Origin: Caprella mutica
Taxonomy: Eukaryota > Arthropoda > Malacostraca > Amphipoda > Caprellidae
Assembly (NCBI GenBank): GCA_947561585.1
Contig: CANNZV010000342.1
Span: 124,001 to 188,000, forward strand
Direction of reading: 5' to 3'
Length of the DNA: 64,000 nucleotides
In this document: piece after piece, positions 9,701-19,821 of the stretch
How positions within the stretch are numbered: position 1 is the stretch's first letter
How the letters are laid out: each line of letters starts with the position of its first letter
Notes under the pieces: model-generated
Databases searched by the model: none
Told to the model about the DNA's origin: nothing
The model's input: the letters and a program-made list of their open reading frames with translations, nothing else
Made by a program: the position numbers and the translations under genes

Positions 9701-12172
9701 CAGATGAAATTTTGGTGAAGGATAACTTACAAAGAACAAATGTAAAGTAATTTATATTCATCAGTATGGAAGTGATTGTTATTTCGCTGAAACATTTCCT
9801 GGTTCACATCTCTGTTTACGCATGTAATGTCGTGGAAATTTTTTGGGCTAAAATTGAAATGTTATATGCAAAACCCCCATAGTTTTCAGTTAATATTTAT
9901 AGATTAGACAACATTGCTTAGAATATTTTCCTCATTTATGTAGTTCAAGAAAATGATGCCAATTAATAAGAAGTAAATAACAACTAAAGATTCCCATTTG
10001 TGAATCATCTTTGAAAATTGAGAGTTAGTTGTAATTAAATCGTATAGTTTTTACAATAAACCCTATATTTCGAATAAAATTAAGTTAATGTGTTTATTAA
10101 CTTAAAGTACCGTTCTGTGGTATATATTATCAAGTATTTACCCTTATACTACGTTTGGGTCACTTCGTGTCAAATAAATATTTGAATTTCAAAATCGAAA
10201 TAATATTGGTTAATTTACTCAAACTATAGAGGGGTTAAGACATTTTTGATATGTAATATTGAGATATTTACAAGTGGTTATTCCAATTAAAACACGTTAT
10301 TTCATTAAATTTAAATCGACATTCACAAACGTTAAAGGTCCTCTCCAGGCTCCGGGAAAAAAAATGAGTTTATTACATAATATTATAGAACTAAGGTCTA
10401 CGATCATTATTCTGCAAACCGCATACAATTTGTTTCAGTATATATTTTATTATTTACTTTTAAAGTTTTGTAATACTCTTTGAGCAACAATCGAGCGAAT
10501 CTCCAACCTGACGCTGAGAAAGAAGATTGTACACTCTTTGTTTTGATTTCAAATTTAGATTTTTAAGCAAAAAATACGTTTTTGGCCTTCTTTTAAAATA
10601 TTAATTGTTATTAAAGGTATATAAACGTTTCTATAATAAGTTTATCCAAATTTAAACCTTTAAACGAATAATAAATAGATTTATTAAATCAAATACCTAG
10701 TTGACAATCAAAACAAATGGTGTACATTCTTTTTCTTCAGACTAAAAATTAGAAAGTTGGAGGTAAAGTAGGTTTTGTAAAGTTTGGATTATAAAAATCT
10801 TTGAAAGCATATAAAATTAAAAATATGCTATCAAATTTGATGGGGTTTGCAGTAAAATGTTTAGAAGCATTAGCCTCGTTGAATTAAGCAATAAAAAAAT
10901 TTGCTTGGAGGGGACCTTTAATGTTTAAATTATCTCAGATAGAACAAGCTCCGCTATTCCATCTTCTAACTCTCTTCGCGATACGTAGTATAAGATTTTT
11001 GAGCACTATCGTTACGTAGTTCCACCGAGTTATTTTGAATCCTGTAAAACAATACTAACAGTAATATGGGACATATGAAAAACCTAATTGGCAAAAGATA
11101 TTGCAATTTTAATCATTAATAACAGTTACCCCAATTAAAGAGTGAGAGATGGGAGGTAAGGCTTTGACCTTACCTCCCATCTCTCACTTCTTTTTGCTAC
11201 GCAGATTTAATATATGTAGTTCTTTTCCGTATATTTGATTAGATGTCATGTTTTAAATGATTTACCGTTCCGATTTTCATTCACCTCGTGATGGTGGACC
11301 GATTTTCCCACCGATATGGCATCATGAAAAGTGATGATAATTGGGTAAGGAAGTTTTCGAGGTTTAGTCTGAGTCAAGTCATAAAACTGGCAACATCAAT
11401 TATTTTAGTTGTCTAATAAAGTACTGTACAGTCTGGAATAGGCTGTAAAATATCAATGTATAATATAAGAATTCTCTTCCAATATGATCATATTATTTAT
11501 ATATAAATTAATAAATCAACTATGACTTTGACATGTCACCGATATAATTTGTTGTATTATAAATCAAGGTGAGAAATTACCTATACAATGTGTCCGCAAA
11601 AAATGTATCCACTGCCATCGAAAAAATCTTATAAGTAATATTTATAATTCATTAATATTAATTTAAGTATCTATGGAACCAATATATTATGCTTATTATC
11701 GTGTAATGATGAATAATGTAGATTCAAGGCAGTGGATACATTTTTCGCGGACACACTATATTTATTTGTTGCAAAATAGCTAAACAATGTAGACTTTGAG
11801 AGATTTTAATTTTCCTAATTTTGATGCTTAAGTTAGAAATCTCAAAGTTTACTCGGACTTCAATTTCATTTCAGTAAACTCGACCAACGTTTGGATTGGT
11901 TTAAGAAAATCGGACGAAGACGACACATTCCGATGGATCTACAACAACGGTGGGACACATTTTTGCTGAAGATGTTCATTTTATCATTTAATCTTTGAAC
12001 ATTCATTTTATTTCTCCATTTTCTTCACACAGGGTCTGAGTTCGGGTCGAAGTTCTCAGGAAGTTATTCGGGCACATCTTGTTTTCAATACAATATCAAC
12101 AATTATCACAAACTTAACAAATACAATACCTGTGCGGTCAAGAAGAATATCATCTGTCAGAGGGACTTCTGA
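6622..12172 (+). CDS. Secreted C-type lectin-domain protein, five coding exons
   Basis: The coding sequence is join(6622..6754, 8489..8641, 9518..9676, 11875..11949, 12033..12172), 660 nt and 219 residues. All four introns are phase 1 and bounded by GT-AG. Residues 1-18 form a signal peptide. Residues 45-93 are a cysteine-rich segment (C45, C47, C51, C56, C58, C72, C93) that could be a PAN/apple-like or unnamed domain. Residues 96-219 are a C-type lectin-like domain: SWDDASEVC at 114-122, QLAVLDT at 128-134, VWIGLR at 154-159, and cysteines 122, 190, 207 and 215 that fit the canonical C1-C4 and C2-C3 disulfides. The EPN/QPD and WND calcium and sugar motifs are absent, so ordinary calcium-dependent sugar binding is doubtful. 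N-glycosylation sequons lie at N150 and N173. The protein is probably extracellular, perhaps immune or mucosal; the ligand is unknown. Confidence 0.85.
7283..8272. mobile_element. Non-autonomous hAT-type element with perfect 8 bp target duplication
   Basis: The ends are TAGAGCCCGGAC and GTCCAGGCTCTA, flanked on both sides by GTTATAAG (7275-7282 and 8273-8280). An 8 bp duplication is the hAT signature. Both subterminal regions are rich in ATGCCATAAAGTCC / GGTCCTAAAATGCC direct repeats. The 990 bp body has no transposase frame. It lies in lectin intron 1. Confidence 0.85.
8489..8641 (+). CDS. Lectin exon 2 (cysteine-rich segment)
   Basis: Acceptor TTTATCAAG|GT and donor TCAG|GTAAAAG. Reading in the phase set by exon 1 gives a cysteine-rich run (SCNYKCLLLGCSCFQ), while the longer alternative frame lacks these cysteines and does not fit the phase of the flanking exons. 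Confidence 0.75.
8767..9207. mobile_element. Foldback-like element of GGTCATRAGCCCCC units
   Basis: The left arm (8767-8890) has units such as GGTCATAAGCCCCCC, GGTCATGAG and GGTCAAGAGC, then TTTAATCCTTATTTACC. The right arm (9095-9207) is the inverted copy, with GGTAAATAAGGATTAAA followed by GGGGGCTTATGACC units. The ~200 bp centre has a GC-rich hairpin (CGGGGGGCGTGCCGCCCCC). It lies in lectin intron 2 and is non-coding. Confidence 0.7.
9518..9676 (+). CDS. Lectin exon 3 (first half of the CTLD)
   Basis: Acceptor TTTTCCAAAAG|CC, donor ACTTGT|GTGAGT. Encodes YFPIGDHFY through SWDDASEVCKNDGGQLAVL, the most diagnostic part of the lectin fold, including the first CTLD cysteine. Confidence 0.88.
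10332..10921. mobile_element. MITE with TTAAAGGTCCYCTCCARGC ends
   Basis: Inverted ends TTAAAGGTCCTCTCCAGGC (10332-10350) and GCTTGGAGGGGACCTTTAA (10903-10921) bound a ~590 bp non-coding interior. The TTA/TAA at the edges fits a PIF/Harbinger-type target. Interior motifs (TACATTCTTTTTCTTCAGAC) recur near 35960 in POLA1 intron 12. Confidence 0.65.
11141..11188. repeat. Perfect 21 bp hairpin
   Basis: AGTGAGAGATGGGAGGTAAG plus one G at 11141-11161 is exactly complementary to 11168-11188, with a 6 nt CTTTGA loop. No flanking terminator-like or gene context is seen; it sits in lectin intron 3. Confidence 0.9.
11586..11758. mobile_element. Mariner-type MITE, copy 2
   Basis: Same family as 4339-4511: CAATGTGTCCGCAAAAAATG at the left, ATTTTTCGCGGACACACTA at the right, TA on both flanks. 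It lies in lectin intron 3, about 115 bp before exon 4. Confidence 0.8.
11875..11949 (+). CDS. Lectin exon 4 (WIGL motif)
   Basis: Acceptor TTCATTTCAG|TA, donor AACAACG|GTGGGA. Encodes NVWIGLR and FRWIYNN, the core beta strands of the CTLD. Confidence 0.88.
12033..12172 (+). CDS. Lectin exon 5 (C-terminus and stop)
   Basis: Acceptor TTCTTCACACAG|GG. Encodes the last three CTLD cysteines and ends KKNIICQRDF with a TGA stop. A possible AATAAA signal is at 12520-12525. Confidence 0.88.
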
Positions 12173-12185
12173 GTGTCCAACATAT

Positions 12186-12369
12186 GAAACTAAAAGGGGT
12201 AGTGCACCCACTAACAGGTTTAAAAGGGGTAGTGCACTCACTAACAGGTTTAAAGGGGTAGTGAAATCACTAACAGGTTTAAAGGGGTAGTGCACTCACT
12301 ATAAATGGTTAAAAGAAGTAGTGCACTCACTAACAGGTTTAAAGAGGTAGTGCACTCACTAACAGGTTT
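12186..12369. repeat. 30 bp tandem repeat just after the lectin stop codon
   Basis: About six units of roughly 30 bp built from ACTAACAGGTTTAAA and GGGGTAGTGCACTC follow one another. The array begins 14 bp after the stop and so probably lies in the 3' UTR. Confidence 0.85.
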
Positions 12370-12539
12370 CAGAATTTTCAACATGAAGATAGGTATAAGA
12401 TCAGTTCCGAGTTATCAGACGATTCTACATTTTCGATTGTATAAGGAAAATATATAGAATCTATTTTGTTATTTTATTTGTATTCCGATACCTGCAGGTA
12501 CCATGAATACGATTAGATAAATAAAAATTGATATAATAG

Positions 12540-14040
12540 ATATAATGAGTTAGGATTAATACTAGATAAAATAAGTTCGGATTAATACTAGATAAAATAA
12601 GTTCGGATTAATACTAGATAAAATAAGTTCAGATTAATACTAGATATAATAAGTTCGGTTACCTTTATTCTGTTTCAAACTGGTTGAGGGGTCAACCCAT
12701 CGAATTTGGTGAAAAATTATCAATTTCCTTTTTATTTCTGAAAAAGAGTCTTTGGGTAGTGGGCTTCCATATCCCAAGTTTTGTGAGAGTACGAGCACTA
12801 GAACCCCCCAACCGCCAAGAGGGTCCAAAGGGCGGGGGGGGGGGGGGCAAGTGAGGGTCAAAATCATTATTTTTTTGGTTGCATCGTGAGTGCTCACTAA
12901 ATCTCTTTATGACTTTTGTGGAACTTATGACGGTATTATATGTAATTCACAGGTAAAATATGGAAGCTATGCATTTATATCGTTTCTAGATTGCAGAACA
13001 ATATGGAAACATCATTTAAACTCCATCCATAGTGATAAAATTGCCCTTTCACTTTAATATTTTATGTTTTTGGCTCTCTTGTAAAATGTGTATTATATGT
13101 GAAAAAGACTAGAAGTCAATAAGTTTTCACGCTACAAGAAAACCAAAGACTGTTTTTGAATCATTGGAACATTTTTATCAATTATATAGAGCCATTCTTC
13201 AATTTTCGATCTAGTTTTTTTCTATCACAGCTCTAAACCAAAAATTTATGTGTTTTTGAAAATTTTAGTTAGTCATCACAAATTGCTAATTAAAAAACAC
13301 GAAGAAACATTGAAAATGCCTCTGCAGATTGGTTAGAAATGTTCCAATGATTCTAAAACAGTCTTAGTTCTTTTCTAGCATATACACTTCTCGTCTTTTG
13401 AAATTTATAAAGAAATTTTTATGAAAGATGGGAACAACTACATTTTTTTTCGATAACCAAATCCAAAAGCGGAAAAAGTTACACCAGTAAAATGTGTTAC
13501 AAATTTCAAAGTAATCAGTCCACGAATAGAAAAGTTTTGAGAAATGTGGATTGACCCCCTCTAACCAGATTGAAAGAGAAAAAAAGGCAAGGGAACTTAT
13601 TATTTCTATTATTAATCTGAACTTATTATATCTATTTTTAATACGAACTTATTATATCTATTATTAATCTGAACTTATTATATCTATTTTTAATACGAAC
13701 TTATTATATCTATTATTAATCTGAACTTATTATATCTATTTTTAATACGAACTTATTATATCTATTATTAATACAAACTTATTATATCTATTATTAAACC
13801 GAACTTATAATATCTATTATTGATCCAAACTTACTATATCTATTGTTGATCCGAACTTATTATATCTATTATTGATCCAAACTTATTATATCTATTATTA
13901 ATCCGAACTTATTATATCTATTATTAATCCGAACTTATTATATCTATTATTAATCCGAACTTATTATATCTATTATTAATCCGAACTTATTATATCTATC
14001 ATTTATCCGAACTTATTATATCTATCATAATCCGAACTTA
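12540..14040. mobile_element. Foldback-like element whose arms are inverted satellite arrays
   Basis: The left arm begins with about five copies of a 26 bp unit (AAGTTCGGATTAATACTAG) at 12540-12655, and the right arm ends with about 17 copies of its complement (13596-14040). Inside these, GGTTGAGGGGTCAACCC at ~12682 pairs with GGATTGACCCCCTCTAACC at ~13549. Further in, TTTGAATCATTGGAACATTT at 13155-13174 pairs with AAATGTTCCAATGATTCTAAA at 13337-13357. The whole is a long imperfect palindrome centred near 13.25 kb. This architecture matches Foldback-type transposons. No protein is encoded. Confidence 0.65.
13596..14040. repeat. 26 bp satellite array (right arm)
   Basis: About 17 units of GAACTTATTATATCTATTAT plus TAATCC with a few substitutions. 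The inverted, shorter array is at 12540-12655. Confidence 0.9.
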
Positions 14041-14078
14041 TTTGGGTTATGCATTTATTATATGCATAACCCAAATAA
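14038..14078. repeat. Perfect 17 bp hairpin at the array edge
   Basis: TTATTTGGGTTATGCAT (14038-14054) is exactly complementary to 14062-14078 with a 7 nt loop. It begins inside the last satellite unit, so it may mark the element end. Confidence 0.85.
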
Positions 14079-14079
14079 T

Positions 14080-16750
14080 AGTGTTATTATCTATTATATT
14101 ATATGCACATATGTGATGATTTATATGCAAATAAAGAACACTATTTGAATGTTTGATGTACACCCAAGATATTGAAAAGATACTCCATTCATTGTACATA
14201 AATTATTCGATTTTCATTGAGGAATTGTAAAATTAATCGGAAAGTAGCGTGACCGGAAAATTCGTCCATGAAAATTCATCCATTAAATGCAAAATAATTA
14301 ATTTGAATGGAAGAAAATATTATGATATAAATTTGATATTAAGTTGAAGGTAATAGTATAAAGTCGTAGCTACCTATGAAGTTTGTCGCACTGCTCAATG
14401 CATGATTCATGATTATTTAATGAAACATTAAGATAAATAGATATATAATAATGTAATTAATTTAATTTAAGAATTTTTTTGGTGCATTAGCGTTCTTAAC
14501 ACCTGAAGATATTGGTGGAGATATACATAGTTAGCGGAGATATAGTTAGTTAGTACTTCTCGATCAGGTTTTTATGATAGTGACAGAGTGTATATACTTT
14601 ACTGTTTTTTACTGTAAAATAAGTATACCTTAATTCAGTTGCTTGGGTGAATAATTGTTATATTTTCGGCGAAAGTGCCTTTTGGAGAAAGTGATTTCGG
14701 CGGAAGGACCTTGTAAAACTGCCGAACGGAACTGCAATTTCTTTGACAACCATTGCCTTTGTTTTGCATCATTGAAAAGTCCAGCTATTTAATTTAGACA
14801 TTTGATTAAGTTATTGTTTTCTTTTTTAATTATATATAACATAATGAATTAGGATATTTATTGAAAATAAAAAGATTACATAAAAAAAACGAATGGAAAT
14901 ATATCAAATTCTCGTTTTAAAGCCCTTCTTTAAAGTCCTATATTAGCTACTTAGAATGACTTTTTCATCAACAGTTATAACTGCTGAATATATGTGTTAT
15001 TTTCATCTAACCAGATTTTATGTGACTGCAATTATCTCTTTCAAACATTGTCAAAACTCAGTATTGTCGTTCTTTTTATTCCTAATTTAAGAAAAAGTAC
15101 GAATTCTCTGTGGACGAATCTTCCGTAAACTAATTTTCCCTGTACTAATTTTCCGTGACGAATTTTCGTAGCACCTAATAAATAGATATTTTCGAAAGGA
15201 GAGTTTAATTATCAACAATTATCTATAATATAAATTAGAAGAACCTATCATATTTTGATTACGAAAACCTAAATTCAGGATATATATTTACCTAGAAACC
15301 TAGGCAGATTTAGGATATAATTTTTTAGAAATATTCTGTCTTCAGATACTAGCAGCGTAATTAACTTCATTGATTGTCACGTAACTTCATTATGTTTTTA
15401 AAAATTCAAATAATTTTATTTATGGTATTAACTATAATTTAGTAGAGACTTGAGATGACAGCAAAGGCGAAAAAATTCAAACGTTTTTCCCGCAAAGATT
15501 CGTGAAACTCCTGGTGTCTTTGCTCGCGTCTGCCAATCATTGGACTAACGATTGAACGCCTGCATCGCAACAAATGGACGACAGTTTGAACACATTTTGT
15601 AAACATGTAACCTAATTTGTGCTCATAATGATTACTGTCAAAAATGTTTTGTTTCTTATTGAACATTAAGAAAATGACGTTAACTAATAATAATAAATGG
15701 TACAGATACTACTTTCCTAACCTAGTAACTCTTTGTAATGCAACCTTACGTTAAAGTTTAGCAACAAAAATGTCGGACACCCTGTATAGGATAACTTTTA
15801 AATACATTTTTTTTGTTTATGATGTTGTTCTTGCAATGAGCGATATCTATTTTGGGGGTATATCGCCAGAAGAAATTTTAAGAAATGGTACTATTTTTAT
15901 TACATACCAGTTCTTACTATATTGTGTTTAATGAAATGTACAGTTCGCCGCTTATCAATTTGTGTATTGGTGCATATTGTTGTATTTGCAGTAAAAATGT
16001 GAATGCTGATAATGTAATAGTTTAACCAAGCGTGCTTTGTATTTAAATGGAGCGTAATATTCTATCTATTTTGTATCCTAATCTTGAAATAAGTATATAA
16101 TTCAGTTAATTCAGTGTGTTTCATTCAGTTTCGACAAAATTTAACAGCTTGTATAAACTGAAAAAAAAAACACTTTAGCATGAATAAAAATAAGGTCCAA
16201 TATGCTTCGTATAAATAATATTCGCTCCATATGCTTGGATGTTTTGCAAAGCTTCCTATAAATATTACGTTATTATTCTTTATTGACTCTGGTAGAATCA
16301 ATAAAGAAAAAGACTCCAATATTGGAGTTTTGCCTGTCTTGACTCAAACGATGAGTCAGGCTGACTAGCAATTTTGAAAATGTAAAACGACAGCGGTTGC
16401 ACTTCACTTATGTATATATTGCTGACGCCAATAGGAAATTAAAAACAAGAGACTATAAACGTAACTGAACATGTTTTTATAATTTATGTAACTTTGAAAA
16501 TAGGTTAAAAATAGTAATTATAAAATCATTATTTGTACTGAAGTTTTGTTTACTGAGTGTTTAATAAAGTAGATTTGTTGAAATAATATTTCTCATTGAA
16601 TATTATTTAAGTATTCCAATATCTATGTAGTTATTACTGTAAAAATGAATGTCCTCTTAACCTCTTAAAGAAGGACTAACTCCGTTTTTTTATAAATTAA
16701 AATATTTTTATAACCAAAGAATATTTCAGAAAGTCAAAAACTATACAAGT
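14080..16750. other. Intergenic, no gene recognised
   Basis: AT-rich sequence with short frames only. It holds scattered TTTCGGCGAAAG-type repeat fragments (14668-14720, 15110-15170) and a small palindrome ACTCCAATATTGGAGT near 16313. The frame at 15439-15666 on the minus strand has no recognisable domain. Confidence 0.5.
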
Positions 16751-16764
16751 ATTGCCAATAAGTG

Positions 16765-16826
16765 ACTGGCAGTTTTCCGCCTGGCAGTTTTCCGCTTCGG
16801 CAGTTTTCCGCCTGGCAGTTTTCCGG
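16765..16826 (+). repeat. Short tandem repeat of GGCAGTTTTCCGCCT
   Basis: Four units of GGCAGTTTTCCGCCT or GGCAGTTTTCCGCTTC in a row. Belongs to the family of short TTTTCCG/TTTTCGG repeats seen elsewhere in the window. Confidence 0.75.
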
Positions 16827-16839
16827 ACACCGAATAGAT

Positions 16840-17965
16840 CACACTTCTTATCTGTGTTCTATGAAGCATGGAGGATCGTTCAGTTAAGGCCAAACAATGC
16901 AGTCTCTGGATTCCAAAAAACTGTTATACATATACTATCTTACAATCCAAGTGCAATTGCCTGCACAAAGTTTATAATCCGAGTGATGCTACAATTGTGG
17001 CTCGAACCAGCAATAGCATATCTTTCGAGCAGCAAGTTGGTGAAGCACGTTCGTTTCTAAAACTCACAGAAACCATAAGTTCTGAATCACGCGAACTATT
17101 CGAACGTCGGTTCTCTGAAGAATATGATATTATAAATGCAGGCTATGAAAATCAGCTACCAGGTCTTAGATCTAGAAAAATCTTCAACTAATGGCTACTG
17201 CAGGTAGCACATCAATCAATCGAAACATCGTCAACAAATAGATTTTCTGGAGATTATCATGGCTAATGAAATCAGTGAAGTAATATTAAATGAATTTCCA
17301 AGCATTATTGAAAATGCAAACCATGATGACGCAATCATCCCCATATGCCAAACCATCACCATCGGTGAACACAATTCACGAGCTTCTTCACCAGTTGCCA
17401 GTCCTTCCGGTTCACAATCTGTGGAAAACAGATATAGCCAAAGTATTGCTGAGCTATCAGCAGTTGTAAACAGGTTGGAATAGCCCTTTGGAAAACATTT
17501 AAGAATGTCTGAAAATCTGATTGTAACTAAAAAGATTGTTAAAAAATCGAAAATATCACCGGAAATTAGTGGTGCCGAGTACCTTACCGGGAGAAAAAAA
17601 CAAAAAGATAAAGAGGAATAAGAAAATCAAAAGAAATCGAGACAAGAGGTATGTGAACGTAAAAAAACATGGAAAAGAAAAAATGAAGTCAGTGAAAAGA
17701 AATCTTGATGCAAATTTTGGTTTTCCTTCAAATGAAAGTATTCAATATGATTATGAAGAAGATATTGTAATATGTAGATTTGGACGGAGAGGCGTGTGGT
17801 TCTTGCGGATTAGATAGTAGACAAAATGAACCAGGAGCTTGGATTGACTGCTAGTATAGCTGCTATAGGTGCTTCCATAAGGAGTGTCACTCTGTAGATT
17901 TCAGTTCATTGGGCGATGAGAAGCTGAATGCATTTGATTTCCAGTGCAGAGTGATTCTAAAACTT
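16840..17965 (+). pseudogene. Decayed pogo/Tigger-like transposase, C-terminal part with PHD-like finger
   Basis: The pieces lie in order but in different frames. At about 16850-16960 one frame reads FYEAWRIVQLRPNNAVSGFQ, like the end of pogo-type DDE transposases (aW...nai.GF.ktGi.P.np). At 17095-17155 another frame gives ELFERRFSEEYDIINAGYEN, a tail motif of the same group. A lysine- and glutamate-rich stretch follows (17580-17710). At 17791-17890 a frame gives CGSCGLDSRQNEPGAWIDC, a stop, then CYRCFHKEC, a PHD-like finger as found at the end of some pogo transposases. At least two frameshifts and internal stops make it non-functional. Assignment is by motif memory, not by search. Confidence 0.5.
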
Positions 17966-18154
17966 AAATAAGATGTCTAAAAATATCACTAAGAAATCTA
18001 AGATATTATATTATTTCCACTGATAATGTTCGTTTGTATTTTTTTCTATAGGATGTTGAATTATTTAAATAGAATAGAAGTGTATTTATTTCTAGTTTCA
18101 TCATGTGAATGAAACGGAATGTGATTCTTTGTACCATAGTAAACAGAATAGTAT

Positions 18155-18632
18155 AGTACCCCAGTTACATGTATCATTCAAATTTATTCTGGGTAGGCTG
18201 TGACGTCATGTATGTAAACAAGAGGTCACGTCATAGTAAACAGAATTGCTGTGTGTCACGTGGAATAGAGAATTAAGATGGCGGCCAACGCGACCGATCT
18301 GACTAATGATCTAATTATCTTGAATAAATCGTCTTCTTCAAGACTAAAAATTTGTTACTATTTTGGGTGTAAAAAGATCAGTAGCAATTTCATCAACAGT
18401 CATTTTTTAATTTTCGTTCGTATGACTATAAAGATTGGATAATAGCATGCGGTAATGTGGAATTAAAAAAAATATCACCGAAAACGTTATTCAACAAAAG
18501 TTGGGTGTGTTGCAGCCATCTTTTGTGTTTGTACTGTACGTACAAACGTACGCAACATTGTTGACATGTGACGTCACAGCCTACCGGGACACGCGTAATA
18601 TCCCCCCTATAGCTCTGGGATACTATATATTC
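18155..18632. mobile_element. P-element-like remnant with inverted ends
   Basis: GTAGGCTGTGACGTCA at 18193-18208 is mirrored by TGACGTCACAGCCTAC at 18569-18584. Outside these, AGTACCCCAG on the left matches AGTATCCCAG of the inverted right flank, so the true ends are probably near 18155 and 18632. Inside is a broken THAP domain. THAP domains form the DNA-binding part of P-element transposases. Confidence 0.6.
18340..18525 (+). pseudogene. Frameshifted THAP zinc-finger fragment
   Basis: One frame reads KICYYFGCKK (the C-x4-C pair). After a frame change near 18410 the other reads SYDYKDWIIACGN and then WVCCSHL (the C-x2-H pair with the conserved tryptophan between). The spacing fits the C2CH THAP finger. 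No full frame joins the two halves. Confidence 0.6.
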
Positions 18633-18639
18633 TCTGTAC

Positions 18640-19690
18640 TGTGTTTGTAACTTAGTAAGATAGTTTCTATTTCTTACAAATTATTACAATAGTATTCTAT
18701 ATTTTTTGGTTCTCTCTATGAACCGAACGGGAGGTCATTTTTTTGTTTTATAAAATTATAACTTTATGATATTTATAATTTGTGTTATTTTCAAAACTAA
18801 AATAATTTTCTAATGGATTTATTAATCATATAAATTTAGCAATGTTAGTATTGTTTTTTTTTTATAAGAATCCAAAACATGAAAATTAAATATAGCTACT
18901 GTTATGATCTACATATATATTATTCGTCAGTAAAAATAGGACATTTCAAAGATCATCTGCCAACTGTAATTATATGATTAGTTTTCATTATGTATATTTA
19001 TTTGAAATTAACGAATCTGCTTTTAAATAACGTTTTTGAATGAATTATAATGCTTCCGGATATTTGAATTCGAACCGATTCTTGTCCGAAAATTTGATTT
19101 CAATTCGATTCTTGTCCGAAAAATTTGATTTTCTTCTGTTTATTAAAATCATTTAAGAATTATATTTACAACGCATGCTGATATTTGATTTTTAGGAAGT
19201 GTCTCATCATATAGCATAATTCGATTTATTTACGTTGCAACTATCAGAGTGCAATTAGACGTATGGTGCTAACGTAACATCCATATTCTTGAGGCATGTC
19301 GAAAAAGTCCGATAATGCGGTTCTTACGTACCCTATATCATATAAGTTGAACATATTCAAGAAAAAGACATTTAACTGAACTTTTTCTATTAGTGTCCAC
19401 AACTCACAAGATAAACATATGTTATGAACTTATATAACCGTTAACATGACTGCACGCGTACTAGCTTACACATATATATTATACAATATATAGTAGGTAC
19501 ATCATATTTGTTTAATTAGTAGAAATGAATAGACCTATCGCTCATAATACTTTTTTAAATAGCCTATATATATATATATATATATATATATAACCCTAAT
19601 ATTGATTTATCAATTGTATATTTTTTATATTATTTTCAAATTTTCGAAATAAACACTATTTGTCCGTCTTACTAAATATTTGAATTGTAA
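18640..19690. other. Intergenic, AT-rich, with a (TA)n run
   Basis: No gene is seen. A simple TA microsatellite occupies about 19568-19593. Two near-repeats of CGATTCTTGTCCGAAAA lie at 19076-19125. Confidence 0.5.
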
Positions 19691-19700
19691 GAAAAATCTC

Positions 19701-19717
19701 ATTCCCGCGCAATTTCG
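19701..19717. promoter_or_regulatory. Possible E2F site in the POLA1 promoter
   Basis: ATTCCCGCGCAATTTCGC lies about 90 bp before the POLA1 start codon. Its core TTCCCGCGC resembles the E2F consensus TTTSSCGC. POLA1 is a known S-phase E2F target in animals; the functional link here is inferred. Confidence 0.4.
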
Positions 19718-19793
19718 CATTAGAAACGTAAACAATCGCTGATGTTTTCGTGAAATTATTTTGTGTGTGGTGTAAATTTGATTTATTTACATC

Positions 19794-19821
19794 ATGGACT
19801 CGACTGAACCACAAAATGAAG
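19794..19821 (+). CDS. POLA1: POLA1 exon 1 (start codon)
   Basis: ATGG in a good context (ACATCATGG) encodes MDSTEPQNE. Donor GAAG|GTTTGT, phase 1, matches exon 2. The start is inferred from phase and position, since the first residues of the family are not conserved. Confidence 0.75.

Noticed and set aside
15765..15795. Mariner-like terminus GTCGGACACCCTGTATAGG
   Set aside because: Only one weak end is visible with no inverted partner at a plausible distance.
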